Part shown: piece by piece, positions 54,383 through 64,000 of the stretch
How the letters are laid out: every line of letters starts with the position of its first letter
Position numbering within the stretch: position 1 is the stretch's first letter
Source of the DNA: Limnanthes douglasii subsp. nivea
Lineage: Eukaryota; Streptophyta; Magnoliopsida; Brassicales; Limnanthaceae
Length of the DNA: 64,000 nt
Reading direction: 5' to 3'
NCBI GenBank assembly: GCA_036936605.1
Contig: JAUPFV010000002.1
Span: 125,224,376 to 125,288,375 of the forward strand
The notes under the pieces: model-generated
Seen by the model: only the letters and a program-made list of their open reading frames with translations
The model's database searches: none
What the model was told of the DNA's origin: nothing
Translations under genes and position numbers: made by a program

Positions 54383-56250
54383 TTGCAAAAAAAAAAACAA
54401 ATGTGGTTGGTTGATGAGCCAATTGAAGAAACTGAAGGCCAAAACATCGTAAGGTTTCACCCGGGTGAGCTAAATACTCAACAAGACGCTGAAGAAAAAA
54501 CAGAGAACCCGAGTGTAAGGCCCAAACAAGGAAAAATAAAAATTTCACGACCAAGAAGAGAAAATTTGACGTCAAAATCCCCTCGGAGGTAACTATTATC
54601 CTCAAGGATAACCTTCACGAGACTGATAATGAGCATCTTATCGCTCTCTTCAAGGTAAAGCACCAATATTTTTTGGAATCCGAAGAAGACGAGCTTTGAG
54701 ACTGATGGAGAATCCACAACTCTGTCACTATTTGGTTTTATAAGATGGGAGAGACCCCTTATCTGCCGAGGACCATGAGGTGGTAGTCTTTAAAAAAAAC
54801 ATTGTGGGCCTCGATTCCCCTTGGACCCCGTCATTGTAAGGTTCTTTAAACTGGTGCATCTATGTCCCAGCTAGGCTAGTACGAACTTATTGTTTATAAT
54901 TATGGCTTGCATTGTAACCTCAAGGATTTCTAGGATCAGATTTACGATGGGGAATTTCGTTGGCCTTACGATTGTTCAAAGAATCCTTACGTTCCATTCT
55001 ACTCTATCACACTGTAAAATAAATTCGAAGTTGTGGATGACCTCCTAAAATCTGATAAAATGGAAGCATAGATTCTTTTTCATCTTGGATCTATGGGAGA
55101 ATGAGGCGGAGTCTTCAGACAATAATCCTTATCGTCTCTCCTTGAAATGGAAATATACAAATAACCTAACTCTCTTTTCTAAACTGTTTTTGGATTGATC
55201 TATATGTCTTAGGACTTTCATTTCTTATTCACTTCCCCTTCTTTTAAAAAAAATAAGTATGATTGGATTATACGAGGAGCATAAAAAAGTTGTTGGTATT
55301 GTCTTTATAAGATTGAGTGATTGGGCCAAACCTGTTTCTAAGAAGAAAAAATCTGACAAGGGTGCCTCGAAGAAGAAGAAACAAGCAAACGAGGTAGCTT
55401 CCGTTGACCCGGAAATTGATAATATTATACAGATTTTGGTGGTCTGAAGTGATATAAAAAAGATGCACTCTTCGAATAAAAAATACAAACGATTTTTTTT
55501 CAACAAATATGGGGAAATGGAGAAAGAAGATCGGCATCAAGGGGACCTTGAAGCCAGAGAGAATAGTCTGCCTTCTTCGGAGCGGATAATAGTTATTGAA
55601 TTGCACATCTTGCTAATCCCCTCTCATATGTAGGATCATAACTTTACCCAACCAGAAGAAATTAAACCGAATTCGGACGACCAGAGGTTAGATGACCAAT
55701 CCCAGTAGATAGTGAGTCAGACCCTCCACTAGAGATGACCAATCCTGATGACCAACACTTTGCAATTGTAGAAGGACGATGTACTTACCTTGCGTGATAA
55801 CAAAATCATTGCTCCCATTGCATAACTTGAGAAGGATGTGTGTCGAGCTACTGATCAAAAATATTTTTATAAGGAGAAGACCTGACGGTTAAAAGTTGAG
55901 GTCAACATGTTAAAGAAGGAAGTTATCCAATTATATAAAATGACCCTGGAAAAATCAGTAGGCACCGAACAGGAGGACTTTAACAAGGATCGAATTAACT
56001 TCATTAAGTTATTGTTGGAAAATAACACTTTTATCTGTACTTTCAAATAGGGGTACGAGAAGGCAAGAGAGGCTCATGCGCATGTTGTCCAACTTTAAGA
56101 AAGAGTGAAGAAACATGTCGAGGTGGATAAGAAGGTTGCTTTCTTTGTTTATACTATTGAGTGTACAAGTAAGATGGATTCCTAAAATGCTAGAGTAAAG
56201 TCCGTTATGATCGTTGATATACATGAATGATATCAGGCTGAAAAACCACA
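54383..56250 (+). pseudogene. Decayed Tat antisense gene, fragment F
   Basis: The plus strand, in shifting frames, resembles the antisense proteins of D and B: FLESEEDEL (54,690), LDPVIVRFFKLVHLCPS (54,825-54,880), CIVTSRISR, NPYVPFYSITL (54,985), VVDDLLKSD, LSLKWKYTN (55,140), then lysine-rich sequence (55,320-55,400) and charged helical sequence near 55,900-56,160. No single frame exceeds about 100 codons. It implies an element in minus orientation whose LTR and pol are not recognisable here. Confidence 0.55.
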
Positions 56251-56268
56251 AGTAACTGTCTTTCTTTA

Positions 56269-56880
56269 GTTTAAACCAAATTTATCTTTCTTACTTTTTT
56301 ACTTTTATTTTTATTTTAAAAAGTATGTATCTTTCAAATTATAGTTCGGAAAAAAAAATATAAAAATACCATCAGCTTTGTTTTTTTAAGGGAACAAAAG
56401 TAAATCCATTAATGATATATTTTTATTTTTATTTATTTGTTGCTCAAAGAACTCTCATGATTGATTTTTCAAAGAACTCGCATGATTGATTTTTCAAAAA
56501 AACTCGTTTGGTTGATTTTTCAAACAAAATAGCATTGTTATTTTTTCAGAGAACTCGCATGTTTAATTTTTAAAAGAACTCTCATGATTGATTTTTCAAA
56601 GAACTCTCATGATTGATTTTTCAAAGAACTCTCATGATTGATTTTTAAAGAACTCGCATGTTTAATTTTTAAAAAAACCCTAATGGTAATTTTCAAAGAA
56701 CTCGCATGTTATTAGTGAATTTTTTTTAAAAAAAAACATCAATAGATTTACTTTTGTTCATCTTAAAAAAAAAAAAGCGATAGTACTTTCATATATTTTT
56801 TTCGAGCTCCAGTTTATAAGATATGGACCTTCTAAAAATAAAATAAAAATAAAAAGTAAGAAAGAGAAATTTGGTTTAAG
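56269..56880. mobile_element. Foldback-type element with about 140-bp inverted arms
   Basis: Left arm (about 56,269-56,415) starts GTTTAAACCAAATTTATC and includes GAACAAAAGTAAATCCATTA. The inverse of the right arm (about 56,738-56,880) reads CTTAAACCAAATTTCTC and includes GAACAAAAGTAAATCTATTG. The arms align along their length with small gaps. Between them lies a 25-bp tandem array. No coding capacity. Confidence 0.75.
56450..56710. repeat. 25-bp tandem array inside the foldback element
   Basis: About ten units of GAACTCTCATGATTGATTTT with variants GAACTCGCATG. AACTCTCATG/AACTCGCATG recalls the MULE half-sites AATTCGCATG and AACTCTCAGG. Confidence 0.8.
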
Positions 56881-57360
56881 AACTCGAAGTTGGTGATGAA
56901 AGGTGAGTATTTGAGGTATTATTAAAGAATTAGGTATTGACTGAGAGTTGTATAGATTAGATAATTATTAAGTAAGCATAAATAATAGTTTGGGTATTAG
57001 ATGACAATATAGTTTGTCAGTAGATATCCATAACATCATTTTCAAAAGTATGTTGGTTAGATAGTTTGGATAAAGTTAGTCCTCATACTTGTGTTGATTA
57101 TCAAATTTTGTGACAAATAGTCCTTCAACTATTCATTTTTATAAAGCTAGTCCTTTCACTTACTATTTTTTATAAACTTAGTCCTCTTAATAAACATGCG
57201 CAGGAGACTAACTTTATCCAAAATGGATAGTCCATGGACTACCACCAGAATTTTGAAAGTCCAAGGACTATATGTCACCAAAAAGGATAGTTCATGGACT
57301 ATTAACGTACTTTTCAAAGTCCAAGAACTATTTGTCACTAAATTCAATTGCCCATGGATG
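56881..57360. repeat. MULE-like end and short inverted/tandem repeats
   Basis: The inverse of 56,890-57,045 contains GAAAATGATG at its end and GTCATCTAATACCCAAACTA, close to the right TIR of the MULE (GTCATATAGTACCCAAGG). Further on, GGATAAAGTTAGTCCT at 57,068 is inverted at about 57,206-57,222, and two 60-bp direct copies carrying GGATAGTCCATGGACTA lie at 57,221-57,340. Confidence 0.45.
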
Positions 57361-57959
57361 ATTTAGTGCTGAAAGCCTAAATATAATGTTAGGAAACTTA
57401 TCAGCAGTATTTCATGGGTTAAAGATATATAAATATAATTTTTGTGATGTTAAAAAAAAATATAAATATAATACCATGAAACTTATTGGCGTCATTTTAT
57501 TATACAAAAATATAAAATGCTGATTTTTTTTTCATATATTCTTATCTTTATCCACAATAACAATATTAAACTTAAAATTTTGTTAAACGATGCCCAAAAA
57601 TCTTATAACCAGTTCTAAAAAAAAAAAATTTAAAACAAAATTAGTCTTTCATTATTTTACCCCTTTGATTTAAAAATATTTTTTGTCTTTTGTGAAAATG
57701 GGTACACTTAGCCACAAATTCTAAAACAAAAAAATTGTAACTTAAACTTCTAATTATATACATAACCTAAACCTTTTTTCATAAAAACTCAAAATTTCTT
57801 AAGAACACCAAAATCTCATAAATATATCTAAAAATCTTGAAAAATAAAATTACATATAGAAAGCGAGAAGAAGAACCTTGGTGATGAGCTTGAAACTACA
57901 AATCAAGTAGTCATTCTAATCAATTTAATCTAAAGTTTCTATTTTCGTAGTTGTTCTAG
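57361..57959. other. AT-rich spacer
   Basis: No gene or repeat that I can support. Confidence 0.5.
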
Positions 57960-58345
57960 ATTTAAATATAACTATAATCATCCAGCCCCGCCGATTGGAA
58001 AGCTCTACCCTGGTGGGGCTGAGAATTACTTCTTCTTAGGATATGATTTCACCCCGTCGGTTGAGGCAATACCACACTACCGGTCTATACAAGTCCAACA
58101 CGCCGGGAGGGATTGTTGCCTCAGCGACCCTTATGTCCCACTCCACCGGGAGGTATCGTGAACTAAATTTGGAAAATATTTCTTCATTTTTTAGCCCTAC
58201 CCGGTAGGGGGGAACTTTCCATCCCTCGGTGGGAAACTCTTCCGTCGGGGTGGAATTTTCTGCCCGCCGGTTCACCGGGCTCCTACCGGCGGGATGGTAA
58301 TACTTAAAAATCTGATTTACTTTTCATGATTTCATTTTGACTATG
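57960..58345. other. GC-rich patch with CCGCCGG/CCGGTGGG words
   Basis: Words such as CCCGCCGG, CACGCCGGGAGGG, CCACCGGGAGG and CTACCGGCGGG recur within 300 bp. The minus-strand ORF of 79 codons (58,036-58,275) is proline/glycine-rich and unrecognised. It directly precedes the fragment at 58,347. Confidence 0.4.
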
Positions 58346-58346
58346 T

Positions 58347-58519
58347 AGGAGGATGAGACTATTAATTCTGAATTGATAAGATATGAGTCTTTCTCCGTCG
58401 ATTATAGTCATTTGTTCAACACAAAATTACACTACACGCAACAAGAATTAATCGATTGGGTTAAGCTTACCGCAACGGGCAATGAGTTTCTAATTATATC
58501 ACGACGTCGTGAATGATAG
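58347..58519 (+). pseudogene. Possible FAR1/MULE-type N-terminal exon fragment
   Basis: After an acceptor-like CTATGTAG, the frame reads EDETINSELIRYESFSVDYS and then FNTKLHYTQQELIDWVKLTA, ending ISRRRE. The pattern, with a helix containing EELIDWVK and ending in a basic run, resembles the N-terminus of FAR1-like or related MULE transposases. It is short, and the call rests on pattern memory. Confidence 0.35.
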
Positions 58520-58838
58520 GGTTGGATATTTTTAGAAGTGGTTTTTTTAGGTGAATTAAAATAATTCGAATTACATTTTAAACCATAGTTCGAAGGGTAT
58601 TTTAGATTTAAAATAAAGGTAACTTTATTTATCCTCTGATTAAGTTGTTTGCCTCATAGAATAGTGTTTACACTAATGAGTTTTTTTATATATTTCAAGG
58701 CTTCACCTCATTAAGGGGAGGGAAAAATTACTACCCTAATCGATAACCAGATAAATGATCTTTCGACCATATACAAAATATTAAATATTTTCTTTATTAA
58801 ATTACTAATAATATCCTCGTCTATATATTTATATCACC
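58514..58838 (+). repeat. Tentative 5' LTR of Tat element H
   Basis: The right limit (ATATCACCA) is placed by analogy with B, just before the primer site. The left limit TGATAGGG at 58,514 is a guess based on the TGAT start of related LTRs. Internal similarity to A or B is weak. Confidence 0.35.
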
Positions 58839-58842
58839 AGAT

Positions 58843-58860
58843 CTGCGACCACAGCGGGAG
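58843..58860 (+). other. Primer-binding-site-like sequence of element H
   Basis: CTGCGACCACAGCGGGAG corresponds to TTGGCGACCACAGTGGGAG of element A. Confidence 0.5.
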
Positions 58861-58917
58861 CGCGAGCACCCGGATAACGAAAATCCGATAATAAAAGTTT
58901 TATAATTCTATCGAATA

Positions 58918-60222
58918 ATGGAAAGTAAAATGCATATAGATCCAGCCACGGTGGTTCAAGAGGGCCAGGTCGGAGAAGAGCATATTAGAGCCTCATCTGA
59001 GAATAATGAACCTAAGGAAATATCTCAATTACACAATGAGCTTTCTGATATACGAAAATAAATTGAGATAATGAAAATACACAGACAAGCTGAAAGAGAT
59101 TTGGTTATACCGGATGATAATCCTTCTAATTATCTGAAGCGACCTTGGGTGAATAATTCACCTAAAAATCACCAGACATATCATCATCATCATCAAGTAG
59201 TGATTACTATCAGAATAAGAATAAAGATAAACATCTAGATAAACGTCGATATAAGAAAACTGCTAGTCGGAATAAGAGGTTGAAAGATCAGGATACCCCA
59301 TGAAAGAAGCATGAGAAAGATAAAAAACAGATTATCATGGAAAGGTAAAAGGGTCAGTTGATCATAACATAGACCAGTTGTTGAGTGGCTCATTTTCTGT
59401 TCGGTCCGACCAGGTTTTTTTTATTCCGGTGAAGTCCATCGATTTAGTCATGGGCGTAGTTAGAAGCAATCCCCTTTATCAGCAAAAACTTTATCCGGAC
59501 ACCTATACGTCTTGATGTCTTTAAAATGGAGAAGTACGATGAAAGTAAAGATCCATATAATCATTTAGAATAATTCAAAAAAATTATGATGAGTTTCAAT
59601 GATGATGATAGGTTATTGTGTCGACCGTTTTCTACAACATTCAAAGACATTTCCTTGGAGTGAGGGGTCGATTAAATTTTTTGATATGTTCTGGATGACC
59701 TTTCGAAGGAAATTTATGGGAAGCAAGGAACTTATGGGAAATTACGGTACAATAATTCATTGTCACCAGCTTGTTTTTGAAAGTCTGAAAGAATATGTTA
59801 GTCGGTCAATGATACCAAAAATGGTTTAGCTGATTGTTACGAACAGGTGGCCATATCATCCCTCAGGCAAGGGTTGTTATAAATCGATTTAGCATATACA
59901 GTTACTAGAAAGTAAGCATAAACTTGGGATGGGTTGTTCAATCAAGTTGGAAAATAAATTACGGTAGAAGAAGCTAAACGGTTAAGAAAACCTCGACACA
60001 ATAAACCTATTGCAATTACATTACAACCACATACTGGTAGTCAGTCCCATGTTTTTTTTCCAACAATCGTCCTGAAAAGTCTGCTCATGGTTTCAGTCTG
60101 TATAGGTCGAATCAATCTCAACAATCCTATTCAAAGGGGATCAATGGGTTTAACCTAGCTATTTTGTGGAACTAATTGAGAATGTGGAAACAATTTACGA
60201 CAAGACCAAGGGTCATGTATGG
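58918..60222 (+). pseudogene. gag: gag of Tat element H
   Basis: ATG at 58,918 (MESKMHIDPATVVQEGQVGE). Capsid pieces occur in several frames: KQSPLSAKTLSG (59,470), KVKIHIIIWNNSK (59,545), SIKFFDMFWMTFRRKFMGSK (59,660-59,720), GTIIHCHQLVFESLKEYVSR. The fragment ends FVELIENVETIYDKTKGHV, equivalent to 27,655-27,700 in A, where the LTR of E begins at 60,223. Many stops. Confidence 0.75.
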
Positions 60223-60577
60223 TGTGGATTATTTCTGATCGAAGGGTAGTTTGGGAAAGAGTTTTGGGAATTTAATGTTAAGTGTAAAATGTAGAGAGAT
60301 AAGTAAGGTGTGTGCTAGCAGTAAATACTGATTACCCCCATTAATGAAAGTAGTTGGGGTATTTATACTCAATTAATGAACCATAGGCCTTCCGGGTTGG
60401 ATCATGGGCTTGGATTAAATTTAAAAAAAAACATTAGGCCAAGAGATGAAATGACTAGCAACTACCTGAGTCATGTTCCACTTAGTTATACTGTTCGATG
60501 GGGCATGGCACTGAATATGTCCGAACTGCCCCTCGAATATATACAATCGTCAGTGTGAAAGAAATATGATCTCATCA
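60223..60577 (-). repeat. 3' LTR of Tat element E
   Basis: On the minus strand it starts TGATGAGATCATA (60,577) and ends ATAATCCACA (60,223), 355 bp. The GAGTATAAATACCCC box and the TTAATGAAAGTAG-like block follow LTRs A and I. It has inserted into gag of element H. The other LTR lies beyond the window. Confidence 0.75.
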
Positions 60578-60895
60578 ATAGTTTGCAAAGATGCATTGGA
60601 AGAGCTAATTCATAAAAATAAAACTTATTTTGTATCCAGGGTGAAGTCTGATGTGTCCGGTGTGAATCTAGATTGGATTCAAAAAGATCAACTTGCAGTT
60701 ATGAATTCCAAAAGTTAGTTTTTCTGACGTGGGACACGTGTCGGGTTTTGGTTCGACCTCACAGCCGTTTTTTCTCCTAGATTCTTGTGCCTACCTGGCT
60801 AAAAAGTAACTAAGGGTGTAATCCCTATAATTCGTAGCCCCTAATCATTAATTTGATTGTTTCAACTTCCTCTATGTGAAACCCCCACCACTTCA

Positions 60896-60904
60896 TCTCT
60901 ATTT
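60896..60904 (+). promoter_or_regulatory. TATA-like box of the element E antisense gene
   Basis: CTATTTAAA about 95 bp upstream of the ATG at 60,998, matching the position of the antisense promoters in B. Confidence 0.4.
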
Positions 60905-60997
60905 AAACGAGTTTTATTGTTTATCTCTTTAAACATAAAAAACTTTCGAGATAAAGAAAGCTTAAAAATATATCAAACTTGTGTCTGGGTTGATTAT

Positions 60998-63756
60998 ATG
61001 TTCACATCCAGAAATGCATTGGTGAAAGGAGGTTGGCTAAACTTGTCTGATTTAGAAAGAGCTAGAAGAGACGCAAGAGTTGCAGTTGGGCTCCCTGCCT
61101 CTCCTACTAGAGAAATCATTCAATATAAAACAAACACAGATAAGAGTTCTTTATCATCAAAGACATGATGGTTAGAAAACCATATTTTGTCCCAACCCTA
61201 TCTCCCTTATACTCAGGCTCTTCAGTTCAAGAGTCGCAAAACCCTCTGCCTAAAGAAAAAGAAATTTCCAGTGTTAGGAAACCTTCACCTTTCTTGGCCA
61301 TGGGTTCAGATGCTGAGAAAACCACTCCTCGCAGGGTAATTCACCTGTCTAAAGCCAAAAGTACTCTCTCTTGTTCGAAACCTGCTAGTTCGGAGACAAT
61401 AAAGCCCCCAGCAGATACTAAACCGTTCGAACAAAAGTTAAACATAATGAAGGAAAATATGGAGGAAAATATGGAAGGCACTCCCTTCGAGACATCCGGA
61501 CAGACAGAGGATAATGCAGCAGATTGGAAGGACAAAATAAAAGTAGGTATGCCCAATACTGAGTCACTTCCGAGACATGGGAAGGGAAAGTGGGGCCAAA
61601 CTTTCAGAAGGTCAGTGTAAAATACTTGATAGCTCTTCAGAATATTGCTTATGTGTACACTCATACTTCTGAGTTGGGTCGGATCCGAACGAAATGGACT
61701 TTTCCTGACTATGTTAAAGTGAGAATTCCAATCACTTCGGAAACCCCCATGGACTGTAAATCCCACGAGTTTGTGGTATATACTGAGGTGCTCAATTGGT
61801 GCCTTCGGTTTTCTTTGGACCCAGAAATAGTCAGGTATATCCACCTCATAAAGTTATGTCCAAGTCAACTGAGCCCAAATGCTTGGTATACTTTGTTGGC
61901 CGGTATAATGGCATCTAGGCTGTCAAAAATTCCTCTACTCATGGAACACTTTGATGCGGTGGCTGGTCTATGCAGAAACCACCATATTTCTTTTTACTAT
62001 TACAACATGGGCAATGACTTCAAGGTGGTAAACGATCTGTTGGAGTCTGAGAAGCCATGGAGGACTCAGTTCTTTTTTATTAGCGGAGCATGGGAGAATG
62101 GAAGAAAAATAAACTCCACCATAGATCCAAGAAAATTGACCAGCCGATGGAAAAGTTCAAGTAACACATATTCGTATTTTTATTGGTTTCTAAATTCTAT
62201 GTTAATATTCCGAACTGATTATTGTGTTTTGTTATTGTATTGGCAAAAACTTTCCTAGAGCACCTAGAGGCAAGTCAAACTACTTGTACCAATCTAAACG
62301 AATGGGCATCAGAGAGATGTGGATTGGGTTTCCACAATTGCTTTACTTCTGGAAACTCTGTAAGGTCTCACCTTTAGAACACTATGGAAAGTAGAGATCT
62401 TACTTGGGAGCAGCTGACCACTCCTCCTCCTGCAGATGTCATTTTGAAGAGAATTAAGGCTAAGGATAGAAAAATTCACTTGCCTTCCCGGAACAAAGCC
62501 CCTAGCCACCTCGACAAGATTAGGAACAAGAAGAAGAAGAAGAAGAAGAAGAAGAAGAAGAAAACCAAAGTTGACCCATCTGAACAAGTCACCGAAGGGG
62601 TCAGTTCGGAAAACCAATGAGGAATCAATGCCGCTTTGCTGGAGGCACTTAAAGTTACAGTCAAGGAATCTGGAAGATTGGATCACTTGCCCCAGATTAT
62701 AAAGAAAGACCATAAGAGGCGCAAAGAGAGCAGTGACGAAAGAGCTGCAAAGAAAATAGGTAACTTATGGTCATTTTGTGTCCTTCCGAACTTCCTCCTC
62801 CCATTCCTACTAAGCCTCCAGCACGAGAAGACATTCTACCTAACCCTCCTTGCCCAACCTTCCTGCCAGTCAGACAGGCAGCTGCTGAAGGAGATATCAA
62901 TCTAGATGAATTCCAGAACATGTACTTTAACGATCTGGACAAAGATGATTTTGAACAAACATTTCCTCATGCCTCTGCAGCCAACGTTATTACCCATAAT
63001 GGTGAGTCATACGAGATATCAAGTGAGCACGATACTCTAAGCCCATGCCCTTTTAGGTTATATTTGTCTGTTAGTTGACTTAGAAACGCAAGTGAGGGAA
63101 CAAACAAGGACCATAACTTCCCTAATCACAGAAAACCAATGATTGAATAATGATCTTTCCACTGCTCATAAAAGTATAGAAGCCTTAAAAAAAGAAAAAT
63201 AGGACTTGGCTACCCAACTACGCCAGTTAAAACATGCTAAAAAAGATCTCCAGACCAAGTATTTTAGACTGGAACTTTTTCCTTTACTGAGATCAAAACT
63301 TTGAAAGAGCAACTAGATGCCAGTACCAGTACTGTCAAAACTTTATCCGAAGAAAAAGCTAATTTGGGAAATCTTCTCAAGGAGAAGACAAATGAGAATG
63401 CTTATTTAGTAAGCAAGAAAGCCCAAGAGATAGTTGCGGGAATAGAGAAGTACGCTACTACAGTGGTGGATTCTTTGGAGAAGAGAGATGATGAGGTTAA
63501 ATCGGACATGGTTTTGTTATTCTACGAGACTTTTCTGAAAAGGACCCTTGGTCCTTTGTGGAAATATGTACCGTACGAAGATAACCCTTTCCATACCATG
63601 GTAGCTGGTGACAAGCATGGTTATTCAAGTGGAGAAGATTCTGATGAAGAAACTGGTGAGAGCTCAAGCGTTGAGCTCAAGAGTCCCAAGAAAGGTGATG
63701 GTGACAAGAAACCGGAGGGAACAAACCCTAAGGTTGTAATGTTATGTTATGTTTAA
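60998..63756 (+). pseudogene. Antisense gene of element E (aORF)
   Basis: Start MFTSRNALVKGGWLNLSDLE at 60,998, close to that of B, open to 61,168; then SGSSVQESQNPLP and SPFLAMGSDAEKTTP. Central domain 61,590-62,160 in another frame: LGRIRTKWTFPDYVKVRIPI, LCPSQLSPNAWYTLLAGIMA, GNDFKVVNDLLESEKPW, SGAWENGRKIN. Intron 62,161-62,258 (98 bp, phase 1). Next exon EHLEASQTTCTNLNEWASER, then RDLTWEQLTTPPPADVILKR and an (AAG)n lysine run at 62,526-62,562. Downstream pieces end with a coiled coil, VKSDMVLLFYETFLKRTLGP and an acidic tail at 63,756. Frameshifts near 61,610 and 62,760 and stops near 62,380, 62,620 and 63,078 break it. Confidence 0.75.
62161..62258 (+). other. Phase-1 intron in the element E antisense gene
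   Basis: Donor A|GTAACACAT, acceptor ACTTTCCTAG, 98 bp. Same position and phase as in D and B. Confidence 0.7.
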
Positions 63757-64000
63757 AAAAAACTAAAGTCCTTGGACGGTCAAGGCATTTTGTTGTGTTA
63801 TTCTTTTTTGAAGTCTTGTCTTTAAGAACCAAAGTCTTTGAATGGCCAAGGAATTTTGTGAATTATGGATCAGACACATTCCGATCAAGTTTTAATATTG
63901 CACCTTTATTTTCTACGAACTCCATTGTCTTCTTATAGTTAAAGTCCCAAATAATTTTAACTATTTAAGATTTGTTGAATAAGTGTTTAATAAGAACTTC
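63757..64000 (+). other. 3' region of the element E antisense gene
   Basis: Contains CCTTGGACGGTCAAGG (63,770-63,785) and CTTTGAATGGCCAAGG (63,836-63,851), related to the doubled near-palindrome of B. The integrase of E should lie to the right of the window, in minus orientation. Confidence 0.5.

Noticed and set aside
57960..58345. CACTA transposon end
   Set aside because: Only a chance CACACTACC word; no inverted partner or 3-bp duplication found.

Overview
The window is repeat-dominated, gene-poor nuclear DNA of a flowering plant. The signs are AT-rich spacers, GT-AG introns, plant-type LTR retrotransposons of the Ty3/gypsy Tat group, Ty1/copia and LINE remnants, a Mutator-like element (MULE), a hAT-like element, and one homeobox gene of a plant-specific class (recognition helix WFCHRR rather than WFQNRR). 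The species cannot be named from the sequence. I see no tRNA, rRNA, CRISPR or prokaryotic gene.

Left part (1-8,600): a decayed copia polyprotein (1-1,063), a diverged tandem repeat (1,064-1,845), a minus-strand Tat fragment with LTR and gag (2,306-3,422), a LINE ORF1 piece (3,460-3,825), a second minus-strand Tat fragment (3,826-6,839) and a LINE RNase H piece (7,060-7,690). Centre-left (8,589-12,442): the only cellular gene, a six-exon homeobox gene at 8,741-11,492 whose third exon carries a frameshift, a 27-bp duplication and a stop. It is followed by a hAT-bounded element (12,813-15,851) with its own promoter-like region and a 171-codon ORF. A complete 9-kb MULE (16,062-25,057) comes next, with a perfect 9-bp target duplication, two convergent decayed genes and many 30-40 bp palindromes.

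Right part (25,450-64,000): nested Tat retrotransposons. Element A (plus, 25,888-31,216) is old and stops inside integrase. Element D (plus, 31,217-43,058) is nearly complete and recent, with 444-bp LTRs differing at two positions. Element B (plus, 43,059-51,517) lacks its 5' end. A and B are different copies of one family, so D sits at a junction between unrelated halves. After an AT-rich spacer come a remnant of an antisense Tat gene (54,383-56,250), a foldback element (56,269-56,880), a MULE-type fragment, a plus-strand Tat 5' half (element H, about 58,514-60,222) and a minus-strand Tat 3' half (element E, 60,223-64,000).

The Tat copies share one plan: LTR, primer site, gag with a CHHC knuckle, aspartic protease, a UAG stop followed by CAR, reverse transcriptase, two RNase H domains, integrase, then a second gene on the opposite strand with its own TATA box and a phase-1 intron at the same place in D, B and E. 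The conserved UAG-CAR and the conserved antisense gene are the most interesting signals, followed by the MULE palindromes and the bZIP-site cluster in the hAT-bounded element. Apart from the two 171-551 codon ORFs noted below, nearly every coding region carries stops or frameshifts.
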